64,000 bases of DNA from positions 127,268,112 to 127,332,111 of the forward strand of contig CM038047.1 in the NCBI GenBank assembly GCA_021397845.1. The letters run 5' to 3'. The position numbers and the translations under genes are program-made. The stretch is from Areca catechu (lineage: Eukaryota > Streptophyta > Magnoliopsida > Arecales > Arecaceae). Below the pieces are notes generated by a model, which made no database searches, had not been told where the DNA came from, and worked only from the letters and a program-made list of their open reading frames with translations. Positions within the stretch are counted from its first letter, which is position 1; each line of letters begins with the position of its first letter. Of this stretch, positions 19,914 through 31,882 are shown piece after piece.

Positions 19914-21470
19914 GTCCTTGTATTTTATGCCCATACAATCTAAGTGATGATTTAACTATTGCTTGGCTAAAGCTTTAGTGAATGGGTATGCTATATTGTT
20001 CTTTGTGTCAACTCGTTCAATGATGACATCTTGTCTTTCAATAATCTCTCGAATGATGTGTAACCGTCTTAGAATGTGCTTGGACTTGTGATTAGGCCTC
20101 GGTTCCTTAGCTTGTGCAATAACCCCAGTGTTATCAAGTATAATGGCACTAGCTATTATATATCTGGAACCACACCCAATTCCATGATGAATTTCTTCAT
20201 CTAGATAGCTTCCTTCATGGCTTCACTAGCAGCTATGTACTCTGCCTCAGTGTCTGAGTTAGCAACTGTTGGCTACTTTGTACTCTTCCAACTACTGCAC
20301 CACCATTTAGGGTGAAGACATACCCTGATGTAGAGTTGCTATCATCTGGATCTGATTGAAAACTAGAAACTGTCTAACCTTCTAGTTTCAACTCAGATCC
20401 ACCATATACTAGAAAAATATCTTTAGTCCTTCTCAGGTTCTTAAGAATATTTTTCACAGCTCACCAATGATCCTCTCCAGGATCTGCTTGAAACCTGCTT
20501 ACTATGTCCAAGGCATATACAACATCAGGTTTGATACATAACATGACATACATTATCGATCCTATAGCCGAAGCATAAGGAATCATAGCCATCCTCTCTC
20601 TTTCTTCTGAGGTCATAGGATACATTTCCTTAGATAGATGTATGCCTTGACTTATAGGTAAGTAACCTTTCTTACTTTCATCCATGTTGAATCTCTTCAA
20701 CACTAAGTCAATGTACCTGGATTGGGTAAGCCTAGCATCTTCTTGGATCTATCTGTATAGATCCTTATACCCAGTATATAGGATGCTTCTCCCAAATCCT
20801 TCATGGAAAACTTTTATGATAGCCAAGTTTTAACCGATTGCAATATTGGGATATCATTCCCAATGATCAATATGTCATCCACATACAAAACTAAGAAAAC
20901 AATGGCACTCCCACTTATCTTCTTATACACATGGTTCATCCACATTATTGATAAAACCAAATACTTTGATTGTTTCATCAAAATGGATGTTCCAACTCCT
21001 CGATGCTTGCTTAAGTCCATAAATGGACTTCTTTAACTTGCATTCTCCCACTTGAGACAAACCCCTCTGGCTGTGATATATAGACTTCATCCTCAAGGTT
21101 TTCATTGAGGAAAGCAGTCTTTACATCCATTTGCCAGATCTCTTAGTCATGGTATGCTGCTATGGCAAGCAATATCCGAATGGACTTAAGCATGGCTACT
21201 TGAGAAAAGGTTTCATCATAGTCTACATCATGTTTTGGTCTAAAATCTTTTGCTACGATCCTAGCCTTATAGGTTTCAACTTGACCATCTACTCCAATCT
21301 TTTTCTTGAAGACCCATTTACACCCTATCGGGTTAATTCCTTCAAGTGGATCTACCAAGGTCCAAATCCAATTGGAATACATAGAGTCCATTTCAGATTT
21401 CATGGCACCAAGCCACTTGTCGGAGTCCCTACTCTCGATAGCTTCCGAATATGTCACAGGATCATCATCC
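19914..21470 (-). pseudogene. E reverse transcriptase and RNase H
   Basis: Copies and degrades element RNA during DNA synthesis. Reading leftwards: TYSEAIESRDSDKWLGAM, NPIGCKWVFKKKIG, VDYDETFSQVAMLKSIR, CKLKKSIYGLKQASRSWN, then in another frame VLYVDDILIIGNDIP with YVDD at 20874-20885, RYIDLVLKRFNMDES, ASAIGSIMYVMLC, and RNase H text with FTLNGGA and a degenerate ADPFTK box near 19980-20000. A stop after the AYHD motif and several frameshifts (near 20940, 20780 and 20330) break it, though the RT catalytic aspartates remain. Confidence 0.9.
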
Positions 21471-22440
21471 TGTATGATACTAGCTTTATTGTCATCCCCG
21501 ATGATAAAGCCATATCTGAGAGGTGCTCCCTACACCCTCTCTGACCTTCGGAGAGGAGGTGTGTATTGTGGTTATTCTTGATCTATAAGAACCTCTGGTT
21601 GAGAAACTTCACTTGAAGGCTCATTAGTTTGTTGGTTCTGTTCTTCAGACAACTCAAGTGAAGAGTCACTACATCTCACTTGGATAAACTCATGTTCCAA
21701 GAATGTAGCATGCCTACTGACAATTATCTTCTTCTCAGTAGCATTATAAAAGAGGTATTTCTTACCTTCTATTGGATAACCAACAAACCTACAGCCATGG
21801 CACTTAACTTATACCCAAAGTTATTCTTGACATAAGCATGGCAACCCCAAATCTTTAAGTACTTAAGACTTGGTCTTTTACCATTCCATAACCCAAATGG
21901 AGTGCTACTTACTGACTTATATGGAACCCTGTTTAATATGTATGCAGCAGTCTCCAAGGCATGTCCCCAGAAGGAAATGGGAAGATCTATGAAGCTCATC
22001 ATGGACCTCACCATGTCTAACAAGGTACGATTTCTCCTTTCTGCCACTCCATTTAACTGGGATGTATAAGGCAGGGTCCATTCATAAATAATGCCTTTAT
22101 CCTTAAGATGGTTCAAAAACTCACTAGACAAGTATTCCCCTCCTCGATCAGATCGAAGAGCTTTAATACTAAGTCCAATTTGTCTTTCAACCATACTCTG
22201 ATATTCTTTAAACTTATCAAAAGGTTCGAACTTGTGTTTCATAAGAAACACATAACCAAACCTTGATAAATCATCAATAATAGTGATAAAATAAGAATAT
22301 CCTCCTCTGGCCTGAGTTGACATAGGTCCACACACATCAGTTGCCTTTCTGAGGCAGGCAAGACTCACAAGTTCCTAATGATTGAAAATCATCAGGGTCA
22401 AAGTAATCCTCTTTGACTTACTTGTTTATCCTTGACTCAT
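21471..22440 (-). pseudogene. E integrase
   Basis: The main open part, 22368-21769, reads TDVCGPMSTQARGGYSYFIT, DDLSRFGYVFLMKHK, LRSDRGGEYLSSEF, TSQLNGVAERRNRTLLDM and LKYLKIWGCHAYVK, so all three catalytic D-D-E positions are visible. Upstream, about 85 bp present in element B are missing: the text jumps from ESCL to CLRKATD, removing the segment with the KMTK motif. The zinc-binding part upstream reads LGHINESRINK with stops. The tail after the WGCHAY motif is broken near 21770. Confidence 0.9.
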
Positions 22441-23115
22441 TGATATGACCTAATCAGCAATGCCAGAGATATGTGATATTGACATTATCTATTTTTCTCT
22501 TCTTGTCATCTACAAAAAGTATTTCATCATTGAGTACTAAAGTTAGAAGACCATTCACAAAGCAACCATGCCCAAATATTGTATTATTATGAAGAATAGA
22601 GCAGCCACAACTCTTTACACTTATTTCATATCCTTGTTGTAAAAACAAGGGTATAAAAATAATATTTCTTACAATATTTGGCACATAGTAGCATTTTTCC
22701 AAACTTATGATATTACCCGAAGCTAATAATAGAAGATAGGTGCCAACAGCTTCAGCATATATGGGTTCTCCACTTGCCCCATATAATTTGAAGTCACCTT
22801 TCTTCAAATTTCTAATTCTGTGAAGTACTTGTAAAGATTTACAAATATGTGACCCATATGCGGTATCCAATATCCATGAATTAGAAATAGATTCACTCAA
22901 TGATAAATTGGTTTGTATCATGTACAAACCCTTAGATGCACCACTTGCATCTAGCTTCACATTTGCAAGAAAAGTCTTGCAATCCTTCTTCCAATGCCCA
23001 AACATGCTATAATGGAAACAGTCTCCATTAGCCTTCTTCCTCAACCAGTCCACATAGTTTGAACCGTTAACTTATTAGCATCCAAGATGCCACTCAGTGA
23101 TAAGTTTGAAGCCAT
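22441..23115 (-). pseudogene. E gag remnant fused to protease; gag core deleted
   Basis: The start codon is at 23115 (minus), followed by MASNLSLSGILDANKL as in element B. A one-base deletion then shifts the frame before NYVDWLR. Directly after that comes KKANGDCFHYSMFGHWKKDC at about 23036, the text just before and within the zinc knuckle. In B these two points are about 220 codons apart, so the entire gag core has been removed. The knuckle itself has Ser in place of its second Cys. The protease follows with WILDTAYGSHICKS and KGDFKLYGASGEPIYAEAV. Confidence 0.88.
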
Positions 23116-23300
23116 TATTTAAATATCCTATATTTAATTAAAGAACAATATCAGCAGACCACTCAAGATGACATCCATAACTAGATAAGGACTTTCTATA
23201 TTATTATGTCTCCTACTATTTTCTTCAAATACCATAACCCTCAACTATGGTAAGCGAGAAACCTTTCCTGGTTTTCTTAGTAGGGTTGAGATCCTTATTC

Positions 23301-23618
23301 CTCATCAGTGTCTTGTGTATGCACAACAAACACACATGAGTTCAAAGGTAGGACAACCTTTCCAATTACAACCGTGCAATTCTGAACAATTATCTTTGCC
23401 TTTAAAACACTTATGGCCTTGTGTATGCGTAACAAACCATAATGTCTTAATTTAGTCGGACCCTTCATTTCCATATAGCCATGATTGAATAATGTTACCC
23501 TTGTGTATGTACAACAAAGTAATATTTCCAACCATACCATAAAGCACTAAGTGCACTAAGACAAATATTATATCAAACCCTAGAGTAGGCCTTGTGTATG
23601 CACAACAAACCTACTATA
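23301..23618 (-). other. E leader: four constant-loop stem-loops
   Basis: Each has the minus-strand core TTTGTTGTG, CATA or a close variant, then CACAAGG, flanked by a private inverted repeat: 23583-23618 (AGTAGG/CCTACT), 23491-23526 (about 8 bp with one wobble), 23408-23448 (TTATGG/CCATAA) and 23301-23340 (CTCAT..GTG/CAC..ATGAG). Stem sequences differ between the four, while the loop core is kept. Confidence 0.8.
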
Positions 23619-23705
23619 GTCTTGACATAAATTTGGCTTAGCATGAAGGAAGGAAAAATATAGTACACTTAAGCAATTAGCATTAGCAAATCAAGATTTA
23701 GATAT

Positions 23706-23855
23706 GACCAAATTGGCCAGGTGGGTAGAAGGGGTGAGGGGGTCCCCCATTGCTTTCCTTAGATACCAATTAGATTGGCCAGGTCAGTCAACGGAACCAA
23801 TTAAAAACCTCATTCCCTTTACCTTCCCAGAACCACTTGCCTAAACACCAATTGG
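23706..23855 (-). other. Shared leader module, E copy
   Basis: On the minus strand: TTGGTGTTTAGGCAAGTGG, GGGAAGGTAAAGGGAATG, TTGGTTCCGTTGACTGACC, TGGCCAATCTAATTGGTATC, a G-run, then CACCTGGCCAATTTGG. Parallel to B base for base over most of its length. Confidence 0.85.
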
Positions 23856-24599
23856 CTGATCAAACTCTAACCGGTTTTGCTTTTTGACTAAGTTTTATAT
23901 TATGACTAAATATTGTTTTTGATGAGGGCTTTGATGGTCTCAAAATACATTTTAAAACTATCATGATAATAATGTTTATTACTACTAGTATAAATATAAA
24001 CATGATATCCAAGTTTATAACAAATATAAACCCAATGCATATCAATCTAGCATATGCATTAAAATTCATGTCATCAAGCATATTACCCTAATATGCATAG
24101 CATTATATGACAATTAGCATATTACCCTAATATGCAAATCAAGACATGATAAAATACCCTTTACCTCACTCATTCATGGGAATTACCACAAAGTTGCACC
24201 CCTACATGCCATAGGAAACCCATAGAATGGGTAGAGTGGGCTTTTTACACCCTACTTTACTTCTATGACTGGACAGCTATGGCAACCTCAATCTAGAGAA
24301 GTTACTTGGTTCAATCAACATGCATAATTTCATATTTGAAATAATAACATGCATTTCATGAAAAAAAAAATTAAACATATTACGCTAATATGCAAAATTT
24401 CATATCAATGCATCAACATGCCTTTTTCATGAAGAAACAAAAAATTTGACATATTAACCCTAATATGCATTTACATCACAAGATTCTGGTAGAGTCGACA
24501 TGACAAGGTTCGAGTCGACTCGGTCACTAGTTGGGTCGACTCGATATGTGGAAATCATGAACTTCAAAAATGATTCATAATTGGTATGCCACAAGGAGG

Positions 24600-24611
24600 G
24601 CTCTGATACCA
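24600..24611 (-). other. E primer binding site
   Basis: The minus strand reads TGGTATCAGAGC, complementary to the 3' end of initiator Met-tRNA, one base inside the LTR end at 24613. Confidence 0.92.
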
Positions 24612-24612
24612 C

Positions 24613-27239
24613 TGATAGAAATTCTCCTAGGGTGCCGGGGATCATGGAGCATGCAAAATTGACTTTCAAAACAAAATTTTATAACATGATACCCTAACAC
24701 GTACAACATGTATAGAAAACCATAATTTCCAGGAACCCCTTGTGAAATATCAACTAAGGAATCATAAAATAGAGTCAAGAAAAATGCCTGGATCACTGAA
24801 ACCTAAGTTTTTCACAAGGTTCACAAGCATAAACCCTCCAATCGTGATCCACATGAAACTCGGACCAAGGAAGAACTCCTTCAAGTTGCTTGGAGAAGTG
24901 GAACTCTTTCAACAGCCTTTGGTCTATTGACCACTATAGGACACCCTGCCTACTGAAGGGCACTCAAGACACTGTCCTAATCCACTTTAGGTTCTAGGAC
25001 TACCCTCCACTAGGACCTTATAGGCTTATATCCTAAAACCAAGCATTGTCCTAGTGTAGAAGAACTTGTCTTGACAAGATAAGTCTTGTCCTAAGACAAG
25101 GAGGGAGGGAAAAAGTGGAAGACTCTCAAACAGACTCTCGAGAAAATAAAAATACTGATCTAAGAAGATCGAAGAAGAAGAAGTAGTTATGTTTCTCATT
25201 TCACCGTACCCCCTATTTATAATCTCAGATGGGGCATGAAATGCATCCCGATAATACTTATCAGATATGAAACATCATATCTAATAAGACTCTTTAGGAA
25301 TAGAGAGTCATATATGTGTTCTTTCACTTACCAGATCAATCCCTATCATGCCATGTATCAAATACCAATTTTTGAGATAGGGAGATGCCTCTTCTAATCT
25401 GAAGTAATGAGAGGCTTGAAGAGTTTCAGAGGTAGAAGGACTCTGCCCTGTATTGTGTGCATGCATATGAAGAGGCACGACTCTTCATGTGCGCGCCACC
25501 TTTCACACCTCTTCAAGCCATCCCATTCAAACTTTAAACTTGTCTTTGGACTTGTCAAGGTATGGGGATTGAGCTAAGAGGTGCCTTCCTGATGAAGCTC
25601 CCAGAGTCTCATATGTAGAAGGACTCTCAGTCCATCTGCATGCCAGACTTTCTCCCGGGTGTGCCAAAGTGCACCAATAGTCTTTCCCTTTCCATTTATT
25701 ACACCCAAAGATCAAATTGACTTGGTCAAACATATGCAATATGTGTGTCATTGGAAAGGGCATCAAATAAGCTTTCTGATCATATCTTGTATTTTCATAA
25801 CAGAGGTCTGTAGCTCCTTCTGTGCCTTTTTGAAGTTAAGGTATCATTTTGGTACCAAGAGTCCGATGCCATTGGGACTCTTCATAGATGGTGCCTAACA
25901 TGCCCAAAAATCCAAATAAAAATTAGTTCAATGTCTGATTTTGCGAGCCCCACTTAGGCCTCAACCTATTTTAGATTTCCCATAATTAGGTTAGCCCAAT
26001 TAGCAAGCAACTGAACCCAATCCAATTGGGTTAGGAATTAGGTTAGCCTATATATGCTAGTATGCAATCTAGCTAACCAATTAGGATCCTATGACCCTAA
26101 TTAAATCATGAATGACTTCCTTGGCCAAGTCTTTATTGTGCATGACCCATTGGGTTCCACATCTAGCAAGCAGTAGGTTTAGGTTTGAGCCGATTCAATC
26201 CGATCGAACCCGATTGACCTAATTTGGTCAAATAGGCTCACCTAATTATCCAATTTGAATCAAACATCGAATTGACTCATGAAACCAAACTAATTAGTTC
26301 ATGAAAAACTACAAGACAAGATTGACATCTAGCAACATGTCATGCCTACCCGGAAGATGAGAAATTTCATGAAAAATATCAAAATACCCTTCAGTAGTAA
26401 GTTACCGTGCAATTCAATCTTTTGATCTCCCATTATCTCGATTAAGTGATAGGTATGGATATATGTCAAACCCTAATACTTAATTATATCGAATCTCAGC
26501 TCAATCATGAGGACTCAACTGATGACTGATTAGATTCCACTAATCTCATCCTACTTTGATCAAAGGCTCCTTGAGTCTCTCATCGAAGAGATTGCATAGG
26601 ATAATAATTTCTCTTACCAGGAATGATCGATTCGTTGTTGGTCTACTCACATCCTTCGTACACCTTCCACCATACACAGAACCCCCCGTACATGCTACAA
26701 TGGCATGAATGAGTATGAACCAAAATATGGCTTAGTGTGCATAAGGAACCATGGTGACCTTAGGTCTAAAGATCACATGCACAACTTCTACTCTGGGATC
26801 TATCTTTTGACAAGTAGTAAGATTTCCATAAGATAGTTCCAGTGCAGATCAGTCCAGTGTACTCATATCTTAATGAGTACCCTTATCCTTGTATTAGTAT
26901 CTCTACCCAAGTGGTTGTGAGATCAACCACCCTCATCAACTGAGCATACATAGGATAAGCTAGTCTTTCTAGATTCATCGATCCCCGAATCAATGGTCCA
27001 ACAATTAGGAACATTCTAGATTAGGGTTTATAGAAATTAGATCTTACTGTTATGAACTTCATCATAACCCTAACTCCATTGCCCTAATTTATGGGGTTCA
27101 TCATAATCAATAAGAAAATATGATATAGTAGTATATGATAAATCAAATGCCTTTATTAATATGAAAGTATGTCATACATGAGCTGGAAGTTAACAAAAAG
27201 GCCCTCATAATGATTGGCTCTTAGGGTACTTTTCTATCA
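24613..27239 (-). repeat. E 5' LTR
   Basis: Starts on the minus strand TGATAGAAAAG (27239) and ends TTTCTATCA (24613), 2627 bp. The TATA box TATAAATA is at 25214-25221. Downstream of it (25050-25140) is a cluster of AAGACAAG/CTTGTCTT words also present in A and B. Upstream is the AAGAGTCC inverted pair at about 25857-25882. This LTR is uninterrupted and supplies the reference for the split 3' LTR. Confidence 0.94.
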
Positions 27240-27680
27240 ATGTAGGCATGAGCACTAGATGTCACAACACTAGGAGGAATGACCTGATGTGTATGAGCAT
27301 TATATCCCTCTTCGGCCTAAGCATACATTTTAGCTCTTACAAGTATCTTGGAAAAACTTGCAGATGGTATCTTCTCTAAGGACAAAAGAAAGGGACATTA
27401 TAAGAGTTTACTCTTTAGTGTGGATATAGCAATAGAGTGGTCTAAATTATGGACTTCTATAGCTGCCTCATTGAACTGACTCATATAGCCATGGAGAGAC
27501 TCTCTATCCCTCTACTTTATATTGATTAAAGAGTCAGAGCTTAGATGCAACCTGCTACTACTAGTAAAATGAGAGTTAAATGATTGACCTAGCTAGTCGA
27601 AGTAGTGAAACAAACCTGGTTGCAAGCTAGAATTCCAATATCACACTGATTTACACAAGGTAGAGGGAAAAGCACGGTAT
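27240..27680 (-). pseudogene. Gypsy G2 gag, N-terminal core
   Basis: Continuation of the gag at 14431-14871, separated by element E. On the minus strand it reads YFDWLGQSFNSHFTSS, RDRESLHGYMSQFNEAAIEV, HNLDHSIAISTLKS, SLEKIPSASFSKILVRAKMY and AEEGYNAHTSGHS: the retrotransposon gag core of Tat-like elements. Stops occur. It begins abruptly at 27680 where the B LTR was inserted, and the rest of the gag should lie beyond B, outside the window. Confidence 0.82.
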
Positions 27681-29019
27681 TGAATGGAAAGTGCCTTAAA
27701 AGCAAATCATATGTTAGGGCATTTTTGTAATCTTCCAACTCCTGTATGACATTTAATATATTAATAAAGGTATATAGTTTCATCATATTGCTATGTCCTA
27801 CTTAAAGATTATGATGAACCCAATAAGTTATGGCAAATGGAATTAGGGTTATGTTGGAAATCGAAATAATGAGACCTATGTTCCTATAAATCCTAATCTA
27901 AAATGTTCCTAGTTGATGGACCATCGGTTCGGAGATCGATAAGTCCGGAAAGACTAGCTTATCCTATGTATGCTTTGTAAAGAGGGTGGTTGGTCTCACA
28001 GCAACTTGTTTAGAGACAACAATAAAAGGATAAGGGTGCTTATTAGGATATGAGTTCACTGAACTGATCCACACCGGGACTATCTTATGGAAGTCTGACT
28101 ACTTGTCAAAAGATAGATCTCAAAGTAGGAGTTGTGCATATGATCTTTATACCTGAGGTCACCATGGTTCCTTATGCATACTAAGCCATGTTTTGGTTCA
28201 TACTTACTCATGACATTAAGTCATGTACGGGGTGTTCTCGAATGTTGTGGAAGGTGTATGAAGGATATGAGTGGACCAACAAGGAATTGATCATTCCTTG
28301 TAAGAGGAATTGTTATCCAAAGTGATCTCTTCGATTGATGACTCGAGGAGTCTTTAATCAAAGTAGGATGAGATTAGAAGTGGTTTCTAATCAGTCATCA
28401 ACTAAGCCTTCGTTATTGAATAGATATTTGATATGACTAAGTGCTAGGATTTGACGTTTATCTATACCCATCACTTAATTGGGATAATGGGAGATCGAAA
28501 GATTGAATTACACAGTAACTTTCTACTGAAGAGTATTTTGATATTTTTGACCAAATTCCTCATCTTCTGGGTAGGCATGATATGTTGCTAGACATCAATC
28601 ATGTATTGTAGGTATTTGTGAACTAATTGCATTGATTTCATGAGTCAATTTGATGGATATATCGAATTGGCAATTTAGGTCAGCTCAATTTGACCTAATT
28701 TGGTCAATTGGGTTTAATTGGTTTTAATCAGCATGAACCTAGACCTACTGCTATCTAGATATGGAAGATAAAGGGTCACAAATATTAGGGAGTTGACCAA
28801 GGAAGTCATTCAAAATTTAATTAGGGTCATGGAATCCAAATTAGTTAGCTAGATTGCATACTAGAATGTGTATGCTAACCTAATTCTTAACTCAAGTCGA
28901 TTTGGGTCTAGTTGCTTGCTAAATTGATTAATCAATTTTAAGGGAACTTAAATTAGGACATGCCTTAAGTGAGGTAGCCTATGTTAGATTTTGTCTGACT
29001 AATTTTGGACATCTGGTGC
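27681..29019 (+). repeat. B 5' LTR, first part
   Basis: Starts TGAATGGAAAGTGCC (the other LTR starts TGAAAGGAAAGTGCC) and follows 52757-54096 in parallel until ACATCTGGTGC at 29019, where A begins. The next LTR base is at 46503. Confidence 0.93.
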
Positions 29020-30338
29020 TGAAAGGGATATGCCCTACAAGCCAATCTATGTTGTATCTCCCAAACCATTATAATTGACAATATTCTATTAAAGGTATTA
29101 TTTTTCATCATACACTGTATTTATTATTATATGATGAACCCCATAGATTAGGGCTATGATTTTAGGGTTATGATGAGATCATACCAGTGAGACCTAAAGT
29201 CTTAAAACCATAATCTAAAATATTCCTAGTCAAAGGAACCTTGAGTAAGGGATCTGGGTTTTTCCGGTAAGACTAGCACATCCTATGTATACTGAATAGG
29301 GTGACTGCTCTCATAGTCACTTGTGTATGACACTAATACTAGGATATGGGTGCTCATTAGAGAATGTGTTCACTGATATGATCCAACTTGAGAACATCTA
29401 ATGGAGTCTTAGCTATATGTCAATAGAAGGTTCTCATAGTGGGAGTGGTACAAGTAATCCTTTGACCTGAGACTGCCATAAGTACCTTATGTACATGAAC
29501 CCATGCTTTGGTTCAATCCTAATCATGACACTGAGTCATGCACAGGATTGATACTGGGAATGGTGAATTGGATATGAAGGTAATGAGTAGGTCAACAAGG
29601 AATTGATCACTCTTAGAAAGAGGAGATTGCATCCAGCTAGTTATAAATCGGATGATGATTCAGGAAAACTTTGATCAAAGTAAAGATATTAGAGATGATT
29701 TCTAATATCAAGATAATTGAATCATCAAAATAAGATTGAGCTAGAAATGAATATAATATTGGAGTTGACATATATCCATATCCATAATTATATTCTGGGT
29801 GCAGGCTGATCGAAGGATTTAATTGTACGGTAACTTTCTACTGAAGGGTATTTTTGGTATTTCACCAGAATTTCCATATCTTCTGGGGAGACATGACACG
29901 TTGCTAGACGTCAATCTTATCTTGTGGGTTGATTAAATTGAATGATCACTTATTAGGAAGAGTCCTAATTGATCATAATCGGGTAAGCCCGGTTTGACCT
30001 AAATCGATTAAAAGGAGTTCTAATCAAATTAGGTCAACTTGTATTCGAACCCACTGCAGGCTAGATGTGGAACCCAATGGGTCACACACTTAAGATAATT
30101 GATCATGGGTTTAATTTTGTAATTAAACATTTTGCATGATGACACTCTAGCAGGTGTTGCAAATCCTAGCTTCTATTCGAATTAGATTCGAATTAGGGTT
30201 CCGATTGGTTCAATTTGAGTTCTAATTGGATCTAATTAGACCCTAATTGAGGTTATAGGAATTATGGCTAACCCTATTGGCTAACCATGTATCTAAGCTA
30301 GCCCCCCACCCGCCCCTTAGCATTTTCATGCCAAAATG

Positions 30339-30405
30339 CCAAGAGTCCATGCGCAAATGGACTCTTGGCGCACCATTTGGAAGAGTCCATGGTGCATGGA
30401 CTCTT
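30339..30405. other. Twin hairpins in A LTR1
   Basis: First: CCAAGAGTCCAT (30339-30350) pairs with ATGGACTCTTGG (30357-30368), 12 bp with a 6-base loop. Second: AAGAGTCCATG (30381-30391) pairs with CATGGACTCTT (30395-30405), 11 bp with a 3-base loop. The same pair occurs in LTR2, LTR3 and the solo LTR with a few changes. Confidence 0.92.
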
Positions 30406-30740
30406 GGTGCGCACCATAAGAAACTCCGATGTTTTAAAATGGGGTGGCTTCTCTTATCTCCTTTAGCACCTCAAATGTCCTCCCTTGGATTGGAATCCAA
30501 GGGTTGATGCTTTTTGAGAAAGGCAGGAAGCATTCATTGCTTCTTGGTTGCACGAAATAACATCTCCTTGGAGATTTAAAGTCGCGACTCCTTTCTTTTA
30601 AAAAACATCGCGACTTTTCATTTAAGAAAAGCCATGCGATTTACCCGGAAGGCTGTGAGAAGGAAGGATGGGGCGTGAGAAAATAAGAAAGGGCATGAGA
30701 AGTTTTTCACGTAGAGTTGTGTAGGCGACTCTCTGAAATC

Positions 30741-30749
30741 TATTTAAGG
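30741..30749 (+). promoter_or_regulatory. TATA-like box of A LTR1
   Basis: TATTTAAGG about 340 bp downstream of the twin hairpins; repeated in the other A LTRs. Position suits a U3/R promoter. Confidence 0.55.
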
Positions 30750-31454
30750 GGTCAGGAAAAATCAGAACCGGGTAATCTGAAATTTTTTTTCTGCCTCCCC
30801 AAAAGACTCTTTCTCTCTTTTCTTGTTCTTGCACTATTTCCCTTATAGAGTACACCTCTGTCGAAACTCTGCTACTGAACAAGAACAAGAGCGAAAGTCT
30901 CCGACGGTAAAGGAAAGAAGAGTTCTGATTTTATTCTTTCTTTCTTACATTAAGACATTCTTGTCTTAGTTTCTCCTCCAATTTAAGACAAGCCTAAATC
31001 CCCTTAGGACAAGGTCTTATCTTTTAGACAAGAGTTTCTTAGAGGGTCAAGGTCTTAGTGGAAGGAGGAGAAGAGATAAAAGAAAGGAAGGCAACCTCTT
31101 GTGTGGAAGAATTCCAGCCATAATCTGAAGAATTGAGTTCTAGGAAGAAGAACTCAATAAGAGGAACCATTGGACAAAAAGATAGTATTCTTGATCATTG
31201 CTCTGTGTGGATCACCATCGGAGGGTGGACACCTGGATGCCTGGTGAACTCAAATAGCCCGTTCATCTTCAAGATTAAATCTTCATCAATTTGGAATTAG
31301 CGGTTACAGGTTAGTACTCTAAATCTAATTTGCATAAGAATGTAGTCTTCATACATTTTAGTCTTTTTAAGGAGTTCCTGGTTTAGGGTTTTGGTACATA
31401 TTAATTTCAATTTTTGAAATTACCCTTCCGCTGCATTGCACTGGAACCCTAAAG

Positions 31455-31467
31455 TGGTATCAGAGCC
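31455..31467 (+). other. A1 primer binding site
   Basis: TGGTATCAGAGCC, one base after the LTR end, complementary to initiator Met-tRNA. Confidence 0.93.
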
Positions 31468-31882
31468 ACCTTAATTAGGACTATAATTTATGATAGTTTG
31501 TATGTCACGAATTCGGGTTTTTAAATCCTAATATGTTACTACACTTAGCATATCTTTGTTTGCAGATATGTTTTGATGTATGCCACTAGTTAGGGTCTTT
31601 CACTCAAACCCTAATTATTATAGAGATATGTATAGTTTTGAAGTCATCATACTGAAATAAGGTTGCCCTGGCATAATGGTGGATCCATTATGTGGTAAAT
31701 GGTTGTCCTAGTATGATGACACACTTAGCACATATTTGTTTATTTATAAGAGTGATATGTTGATTGTGATACATTCTATAAGGATGTGCTGGCAATTTAT
31801 AAATCCCTCCTCTTAAAAATTATATTAAGTCTTAGTTTATTTAACTAATAAGCATCACTAGTCATGATGTACAATTGATCAT

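Larger units (their letters stand above)
23116..24599 (-). other. E untranslated leader
   Basis: About 1.5 kb from primer site to gag without coding frames. It carries, in transcript order, the shared two-part module (23855-23706) and four stem-loops with a constant loop (23618-23301). AT-rich stretches with ATATTACCCTAATATGCA-like repeated words lie at about 24080-24480. Same organisation as the leaders of A and B. Confidence 0.8.
14872..27239 (-). mobile_element. Copia element E (BARE1/Angela-like), minus strand, both LTRs
   Basis: Complete in outline. Its 5' LTR is 24613-27239, internal region 19888-24612 and 3' LTR 14872-19887, the last containing a later solo LTR. Removing that 2383-bp insert and its 5-bp duplication leaves about 2628 bp, matching the other LTR at 2627 bp. 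The target duplication ATGTA flanks both sides exactly. The element lies inside a gypsy gag. The internal region is only 4.7 kb because most of gag is deleted. Stops and small deletions in pol make it defective. It is closest in this window to element B. Confidence 0.95.
29020..31453 (+). repeat. A LTR1
   Basis: TGAAAGGGATATGCCC to GGAACCCTAAA, 2434 bp; the final CA has become AA. A TATA-like TATTTAAGG lies at 30741-30749. Two hairpins at 30339-30405 lie upstream. A purine/pyrimidine-rich stretch with several AAGACAAG-type words at 30945-31080 lies downstream of the inferred transcript start. Confidence 0.95.

Noticed and set aside
24620..24796. Minus-strand frames repeated at 14759-15076 and 24575-24796
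   Set aside because: They recur because both are E LTR ends; not a gene family.
31455..31467. TGGTATCAGAGCC stretches as tRNA genes
   Set aside because: Only the 3' end complement of tRNA-Met is present, next to LTR ends; no cloverleaf can be drawn. They are primer binding sites.
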